Of a DNA stretch of 11,081 nucleotides, positions 6,334-11,081 are shown piece by piece; position 1 is the first letter of the stretch, and every line of letters begins with the position of its first letter. The stretch is taken from the NCBI GenBank assembly GCA_027325115.1, contig DAHWFG010000429.1:1-11081 (forward strand), written 5' to 3'. The notes below the pieces were generated by a model. It ran no database searches. It was not told where the DNA came from and was given only the letters and a program-made list of their open reading frames with translations. The position numbers and the translations under genes are program-made. Source of the stretch: JAKBCQ01 sp021807585 (GTDB lineage Bacteria > Planctomycetota > Planctomycetia > Isosphaerales > Isosphaeraceae).

Positions 6334-7353
6334 GTGCCGGTCCAATCACCGCATCTTCCCAACACGCACGCTTCTCCCCGGGTCGACGCGCCGCTTCGCG
6401 TGATGATCCTCGGGAACGCACTCAAACCGGGAGTCGTCGAAGAATCCAAACGGCTCGCGGCGATCTTTCAGGCTGATCCCAAATTCGAGCTCGTCGGAGT
6501 CGACCTCTCGCCCGATAGCGACCTCAGTGCGCTCGCAGCCGATGTCGCGCTCGTCTTGGGGGGGGACGGCACCGTCCTCCACACGGCCAGACGGATGGAA
6601 TCACAGGCGACCCCCGTTCTCGGAATCAACCTCGGCCGGCTGGGGTTTCTCGCCGAACTCACCCCAGCCTTGTTTCGCGAACGAATCCGCGATCTCGCCG
6701 ATCGTCGATTTACAATTGAAAATTTGATGACACTCTCCTGTTTTCTCACTCCCAAGACGGGTCCGACGCGCGTCTTTCGCGGGCTCAACGACGTGGTGAT
6801 CCGATCGGCGCCGGCGTTTCGCCTGCTCGAGATCAGTCTAAGGATCGACGGCGAAACGGTGATGACGTATCGCGGCGACGGCGTGATTTTGGCGACTCCG
6901 GTCGGTTCGACGGCGCACAGCCTTTCGGCGGGCGGACCGATCGTTCCCCCCGACGCGCACCTGTTCGTGATTACGCCGATCTGCGCGCACACGCTCACGC
7001 AGCGTCCGCTCGTCGACGGAACGCATAAAACGTATGAATTTATTCCTCAAGGGGACGACGTCGCGACGGTTCTCGTGATCGACGGCCAGGTGCAGATCGC
7101 CGTCGAGTCGGGCGATCGCATCGTCGTCCGCCGCGGCGACGCTCCCTTCCCGATGATTCGGCTTCCCGGCCACAGCTTTTACCGCACACTCCGCGACAAG
7201 CTCGGCTGGGGAGTCGAGCCTCCCGGAGATCGAGGCGTCCACGTTCACACCCCCGGCGTCGAGACCGTCGAATCGAGCGGCGAAGCCGATTCGACGCCGA
7301 TCCAAGCTCCCCCCGTCGCCGAATGGAAATTCGTCGATCAAAATCGAAGTTAA
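6334..7353 (+). CDS. nadK: ATP-NAD kinase
   Basis: Phosphorylates NAD+ to NADP+ in the cytoplasm; the NADPH made from it feeds DXP reductoisomerase, a sensible partner of dxs. Numbered from the GTG at 6334 (339 residues), seen: LGGDGT (75-80) with the catalytic Asp78, GINLGRLGFL (97-106), LNDVV (151-155), RGDGVILATPVGSTAHSLSAGG (split as RGDG 180-183 and GSTAHSLSAGG 191-201) and TPICAHTL (214-221) followed by RPLV. A tail of roughly 45-50 residues after about 290 is rich in Pro, Gly and Glu, looks disordered and is not part of the usual fold. Start: GTG 6334 has GAGG 9 nt upstream; TTG 6271 (360 residues) and ATG 6403 (316 residues, just before the first beta strand MILGN) are alternatives. 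It follows dxs by 82 bp and ends 38 bp from the convergent AsmA-like gene. Confidence 0.92.
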   Translation: MPVQSPHLPNTHASPRVDAPLRVMILGNALKPGVVEESKRLAAIFQADPKFELVGVDLSPDSDLSALAADVALVLGGDGTVLHTARRMESQATPVLGINLGRLGFLAELTPALFRERIRDLADRRFTIENLMTLSCFLTPKTGPTRVFRGLNDVVIRSAPAFRLLEISLRIDGETVMTYRGDGVILATPVGSTAHSLSAGGPIVPPDAHLFVITPICAHTLTQRPLVDGTHKTYEFIPQGDDVATVLVIDGQVQIAVESGDRIVVRRGDAPFPMIRLPGHSFYRTLRDKLGWGVEPPGDRGVHVHTPGVETVESSGEADSTPIQAPPVAEWKFVDQNRS

Positions 7354-7391
7354 TTCATGTGTTGGTAAAGTGCGTCCTGTTTGCTTTTACG

Positions 7392-10300
7392 TCAATCACG
7401 AAAGATTCTCGATTCGCGCCGCGCCGCGGGCCGTTTGAGCATGTTCGATACGGGATGGAGCGCCTCGGGGCTGAATTTGGGGAGCGACGGCGTTCCCGTC
7501 ACATGGATCGCCAATATCCTTCCCCCGACCTCGCGCATCGCGTCGCTCACGAGCGGAATGTGGATCGCGTCGCGACCGTAGAGGATGCTTAAAAGCATGT
7601 CGAGCTCGCCCCGCGTGTCGAGCGTCCCCGATCCCCTCAGGCTGAACGCGTCTCCTCGAAATATGATCGGATTTAAATACGCCTGCCCGTTGACGACGCG
7701 AAAGATCACGTCCGCCGAATCAAAAAGCGTTTTGGTGGCGGGAGAAAGATTGAGAACCTTGATCAGGCGGAGAAAACCCGGCAACGTTCCCAGGTCGCCC
7801 CCCGTGATGTGCGCCTCGCCTTCCCCCTGAAGGCCGTGGATATCGGCGCCCACTCCCGCGAGCCGAACGCGTCCCCACGCGATCCCGCGGAACGTCTGAC
7901 GCCCCGCGATCGTCTTGGCGTATTCGGCGAGATCGGCGTCGGCGAGCCGAAGATCCGCCGAGTATTTCGTCGTCGCTTCGAGCCCCACCTCGACCGTCCC
8001 CGTCAGATTCCCCCCCAGCAATCGCGCCGATAGATGATTCGCGATAACTTTCCTATCATGCGTGGATATTTCAATATCGCCGCGGACTCCAGTGATTTGT
8101 TGATCGAGAACCTCGACGCTATCCATGTTGATCGCGCACCGCGCAACGAGTTCGTCGTTCAGGTAGGCGCCCGTAAAATGATCAAGTTGACCCTGCATCA
8201 GCCGGATCGGCAGCCCCGTCGCGAGCGTGTTGCCGTTGAGCACGACGAGCGCGTTTTTCCACGTGCACCAGGTCGGTTCGGCGGGATTGCCCGACCAGCC
8301 GAGCCGAAGCCTCTCGGCGTCGATCGCCAGCGTCTTGCCGTCGTCAAGTTTTAAGGCAAATTGCGCCATCACTTTTGGCATTAACTGTCTTAATTGTGCC
8401 TCCATGCGAAAATTGGAGACGCGGAGATCGCTCACGCCGAGATCGAACCGGCCGCTGTCCTCGACGCGAAACGTTCCCGAAGCGAACCGCACGGGGGCGT
8501 TCAAAAATTGAAAGCCGACGTCCTGCATCGTCACCGCGCCGTTATGAAAGACGAACAATCCATTGACGTCGTCCATCGACGGGAAAACGAGCGTTCCTCC
8601 CGGCTCGCCCGGCGACGCGAATCGTTCGATCACAAGCCGAACCCGCGTCCCAGGCTCGGGAACGATCCGCAATTGCGTATCCTGCCTGCCGGGACCGAAC
8701 GCGATCTTGGCGTCGACGCGGCTCGATCCCATCGGATTGAGCCGACTCCACGACTTGCGATACGCGACCGGAAGCGCATCGCGCAACTGCTGGTCGAACG
8801 GCAAATTCCGCCCGTGCAGATGAATCTCGCCGTCGAATCGATCCCCCTCGATCTTTCGCACCCAACCATCGCCGGTGATGATCGCTTGTCCGTTTGATCC
8901 CTTCATATCCCGAAACAACCACGAATCGGGATTGATGATTAACGTCCCCGCGAGATTGGAGACGGGATACGGCAGACCGTCCCAGCGGATCGAGCAGCCG
9001 CCGTCGAGAGCGAGCCGCGCCGAGACCGCGACCTTTCCCGTCGAATCCAAAACGCCCGGCGGATTCCGCACGATGTCGACGTCGGCGCGCACCGTCCCCG
9101 TCGGATGAAATTGATCGACGACGGGACGAGCGATCGCAGGCAGCGCGTCGAGCAGCTTGGCGTCGATCGGGACGTGATCGGCGTGCAGATGCAGCTCGAC
9201 CCGCGCGTTCGGACCGGGACGGTCGATCACGCCGACCGCCGTCGCGGCCTCGCCGCCGATCGTCGTCGTCAGGTCGATCTTGATCCGATCCCCCTCCCGC
9301 GTAATTGTTCCACCGACATGTTCAATCGAGTATGGAAACAAATGATATTTCAAGCCGACGTCGAGCCGATCCCCCCGCACGCCGAAGCCGATCGGCCCGG
9401 CGAACGTCTCGCGCCGCGCGTGGATCGCCAGATTCGCCCGCCCGCTCGGCTTGTAATCGTTCCATAAATTCGCAAACTCGCCGGGTATCCAATCCCGCAA
9501 TCGACGATCAAATTCTAGATCAACAATTTGTATATTGATATCAAAAGGCGATTTTGTCGAGTCGGCCTCGTCGATTTCTCCCCAGGCGCGGACGGTCGTC
9601 GGGCCGTTGTACCCCTCGGCGCGTTCGACGACGATCGATCCGTTCTTAAACCTCACCTCCCCCGACGCCTCGCTGATCGGAAACGGCGCCTTCGAGCAGT
9701 TGATCACCCCCGCTCGTAGCCGCGCCGATCCTTCATAATTCCAGGTTTTGGAGATTCGCGGATCGTAAGCCAGTTTGTCGAGCGAGACGTCGATTTCTCC
9801 CCCCGTGAGCCCCGTTTTTTCGAAGATCCCCCGCGCCTCGGCGGGCAATCGACTTCGTAACGTTTCTCCCACGACAAGCTTCGAAAGCTCCCCCTTGAGC
9901 GTCAAACGACCGCTCTCGATATGAACAGATCCCTCAATCTGAATGCGATCGAAAACGTCCCCCCGCGCCGAGCCCTCGATCGCCAAAATATCCCCCGGTT
10001 GCGGAGTCATCCTCAGTGAAACGTCGCGCAATACGACGACCCGAGGCGCCCTCGTGTCTTCGGTCGCGAGCTCGACCGTCCCCTGCTGAATCAAAACAAG
10101 CGGCGCAACCGCCCCCTTGGGACGTTTGAAAGATTTCGCCGCGAGCCCCTCGAAATTCCAGCTCCCGTCCCCCCTCCGTCGCAATCGAATCGTCGGCTGA
10201 GCGATCACAATCTCACGTGGGATGAACTTGCCCGAGGTGAGCCCCTTCGGATCCTGTTCGATCTTCATCCACGGTACCCGCAACGCCAAAAAATCGCGGC

Positions 10301-10541
10301 CGTCGATCGTTTGCCATAACATCAAATGCGTTAATTCCACCTGTCCAGACATCGGCCGAATTTGAACCCGACTGAGATCGAGCCGAGCGCGCTTCAAGTA
10401 TTTGGCGGCCTCGATCCGAACGATCGACGCCAGCCTGCCGCTATCGGTTAAATACGCGTAGCCGATCCACGCCCCGCCCCCCGCGATCAACGTGAAAAAT
10501 AAAATCGTCAATCGGATCCAACGGCCGCGCCGTTTTCTCAT
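7392..10541 (-). CDS. Large AsmA/TamB-like membrane-anchored protein with internal repeats
   Basis: A 1049-residue protein with basic N-terminus, one signal-anchor helix (about 9-31) and a long beta-rich body, the layout of the AsmA/TamB/YhdP group that bridges the periplasm and moves phospholipids to the outer membrane. Seen: LP...P.G-type segments at 232-257, 351-377, 466-492 and 589-615, each followed by alternating hydrophobic strands with a FPYxI.xxxG-type strand pair (286-300, 402-416, 524-536). The C-terminal part (about 905-1020) has GEGEAHITGGDLGTLPGF, LFDSADVIFRVVNGQAYL and LRGSGTLDTRGELDM, resembling the AsmA C-terminal domain. The start at 10541 is chosen because GGAGGA (10550-10555) lies 8 nt upstream and the anchor follows at once; the frame extends to 10838 but would then overlap the upstream gene by 300 bp. 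ATGA overlap with that gene implies one operon. The transported substrate is not shown by the sequence. Confidence 0.82.
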   Translation of the reverse strand: MRKRRGRWIRLTILFFTLIAGGGAWIGYAYLTDSGRLASIVRIEAAKYLKRARLDLSRVQIRPMSGQVELTHLMLWQTIDGRDFLALRVPWMKIEQDPKGLTSGKFIPREIVIAQPTIRLRRRGDGSWNFEGLAAKSFKRPKGAVAPLVLIQQGTVELATEDTRAPRVVVLRDVSLRMTPQPGDILAIEGSARGDVFDRIQIEGSVHIESGRLTLKGELSKLVVGETLRSRLPAEARGIFEKTGLTGGEIDVSLDKLAYDPRISKTWNYEGSARLRAGVINCSKAPFPISEASGEVRFKNGSIVVERAEGYNGPTTVRAWGEIDEADSTKSPFDINIQIVDLEFDRRLRDWIPGEFANLWNDYKPSGRANLAIHARRETFAGPIGFGVRGDRLDVGLKYHLFPYSIEHVGGTITREGDRIKIDLTTTIGGEAATAVGVIDRPGPNARVELHLHADHVPIDAKLLDALPAIARPVVDQFHPTGTVRADVDIVRNPPGVLDSTGKVAVSARLALDGGCSIRWDGLPYPVSNLAGTLIINPDSWLFRDMKGSNGQAIITGDGWVRKIEGDRFDGEIHLHGRNLPFDQQLRDALPVAYRKSWSRLNPMGSSRVDAKIAFGPGRQDTQLRIVPEPGTRVRLVIERFASPGEPGGTLVFPSMDDVNGLFVFHNGAVTMQDVGFQFLNAPVRFASGTFRVEDSGRFDLGVSDLRVSNFRMEAQLRQLMPKVMAQFALKLDDGKTLAIDAERLRLGWSGNPAEPTWCTWKNALVVLNGNTLATGLPIRLMQGQLDHFTGAYLNDELVARCAINMDSVEVLDQQITGVRGDIEISTHDRKVIANHLSARLLGGNLTGTVEVGLEATTKYSADLRLADADLAEYAKTIAGRQTFRGIAWGRVRLAGVGADIHGLQGEGEAHITGGDLGTLPGFLRLIKVLNLSPATKTLFDSADVIFRVVNGQAYLNPIIFRGDAFSLRGSGTLDTRGELDMLLSILYGRDAIHIPLVSDAMREVGGRILAIHVTGTPSLPKFSPEALHPVSNMLKRPAARRESRIFRD

Positions 10542-11081
10542 CGGTTCGATCCTCCAACGCCCGCGTCGCCGCCGCGGAACCCGATCGATCGTTCCGAACC
10601 GCCTGAAAAACGCCGAATCAACTTGTCGAACCCGATCGCCGCCAAAACGAACGACGGCGCCTCGGCCGCGACGCGATACCGAACCGAACCGACGAATATC
10701 ATATGTATGATTGCAAAATAAAGAATAGGTCCGAGCGTGAGAAAAAGCGCACGCGGGTCGCGTCGACGATCCCATCCGCCGTAAACGATCAACAGATAAA
10801 GCGGAACTGTTACAATCGCCCCCGCGATTTTCACCCACGCGCTCGACGCGACCTCGGCGTTCGGCCAGGGGCTGAAATAGCGACCCGCCTTGGCGATCGC
10901 GAGCTCGAGAACACGCCGCGGCGAGCCGGTCGCGAACGCGAAAGCGCGTCGAGTCAGCTCCGAATCTTGATCAATCTCGTCGAGCGGCCAGACGTCGGGA
11001 TCGTTCAAAAAATCCATATTGCTGGAACCGTCGGCTTTGGGATTGAGTCCGTCGTAAAGGCTCGCTCCCGCCCAGATCGCG
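10538..11081 (-). CDS. C-terminal end of GT39/ArnT-like membrane glycosyltransferase, 5' end outside window
   Basis: 180 residues are visible, with the frame open to the window edge; an internal ATG at 11017 is not the true start, because codons before it continue the conserved-looking segment GASLYDGLNPKADGSSN. Seen after a soluble loop rich in charged residues (about 22-75): hydrophobic segments near 82-99 and 108-126, then VGSVRYRVAAEAPSFVLAAIG (split as VGSVRYR and EAPSFVLAAIG), a final membrane segment, and a short basic tail. The RYR..AE..P pattern followed by a last helix is typical of the C-terminus of polyprenyl-phosphate-sugar-dependent glycosyltransferases of the GT39/ArnT type. 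Inferred role: transfer of a sugar to a lipid or protein at the outer face of the inner membrane, using an undecaprenyl carrier. It overlaps the downstream AsmA-like gene by 4 bp. Family assignment rests on the tail only. Confidence 0.7.
   Translation of the reverse strand, partial: AIWAGASLYDGLNPKADGSSNMDFLNDPDVWPLDEIDQDSELTRRAFAFATGSPRRVLELAIAKAGRYFSPWPNAEVASSAWVKIAGAIVTVPLYLLIVYGGWDRRRDPRALFLTLGPILYFAIIHMIFVGSVRYRVAAEAPSFVLAAIGFDKLIRRFSGGSERSIGFRGGDAGVGGSNR

Noticed and set aside
5052..6449. 465-codon open frame antisense to dxs
   Set aside because: It lies wholly opposite a strongly conserved enzyme, its translation is rich in Arg/Ser/Asp without recognisable motifs, and the GC- and TCG-rich codon use of dxs leaves antisense frames open by chance. 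The same applies to 2021-2857 and 3602-4543 on the minus strand.
7354..7391. Bidirectional terminator between the convergent nadK and AsmA-like genes
   Set aside because: Only a weak GTAAA/TTTAC pairing with a long loop is visible and there is no GC-rich stem with a T-run, so no terminator is called.
10542..10838. N-terminal extension of the AsmA-like protein to 10838
   Set aside because: The added 99 residues are Arg/Ser-rich, overlap the glycosyltransferase gene, and precede a clear signal-anchor start that has GGAGGA 8 nt upstream.
1..11081. tRNA or rRNA genes, CRISPR arrays, insertion sequences, phage or toxin-antitoxin genes
   Set aside because: Both strands were read and no conserved RNA segments, regularly spaced direct repeats, transposase motifs or terminal inverted repeats were seen.

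Overview
The window is a GC-rich, gene-dense piece of bacterial chromosome. It carries eight protein genes, no recognisable RNA gene, and no sign of a mobile element, CRISPR array or phage. Family-level resemblance points to a planctomycete, perhaps near Isosphaerales/Gemmatales. The clues are the membrane-anchored SGNH protein, the very long AsmA-type protein paired with a GT39-like membrane glycosyltransferase, the divergent DXS motifs and the mixed use of Shine-Dalgarno sites. This placement is inference and was not searched.

Left part (1-1456, minus strand): a 5'-complete gene that runs off the window edge encodes a membrane-anchored SGNH/GDSL-type hydrolase or acyl transferase. It is divergent from the next block across a 120-bp intergenic region.

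Centre (1577-7353, plus strand): xseA - xseB - (294-bp gap) - ispA - dxs - nadK. The first two genes make exonuclease VII. ispA and dxs make the prenyl diphosphate synthase and the first enzyme of the MEP isoprenoid pathway. nadK makes NADP+, which the pathway needs at the DXR step. xseB-ispA-dxs adjacency is also known from E. coli, and xseA-xseB-ispA-dxs-...-nadK from many Gram-positive genomes, so this is an old conserved cluster. xseA and xseB share an almost identical 17-bp leader containing the ribosome-binding site. ispA has no visible Shine-Dalgarno and has a promoter-like pair placed for a leaderless transcript.

Right part (7392-11081, minus strand, convergent with nadK): the C-terminal end of a multi-spanning GT39/ArnT-like glycosyltransferase overlaps by 4 bp (ATGA) the start of a 1049-residue AsmA/TamB-like protein. 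That protein has an N-terminal membrane anchor and an internal repeat of about 115-123 residues. The pair looks like an envelope glycolipid or lipid-trafficking unit and is the least described part of the window.

Across the whole window the palindrome CGATCG is strikingly frequent (about 53 by hand count). Runs of 7-8 G sit in conserved glycine motifs, and short AT-rich codon patches interrupt otherwise GC-ending codon use.
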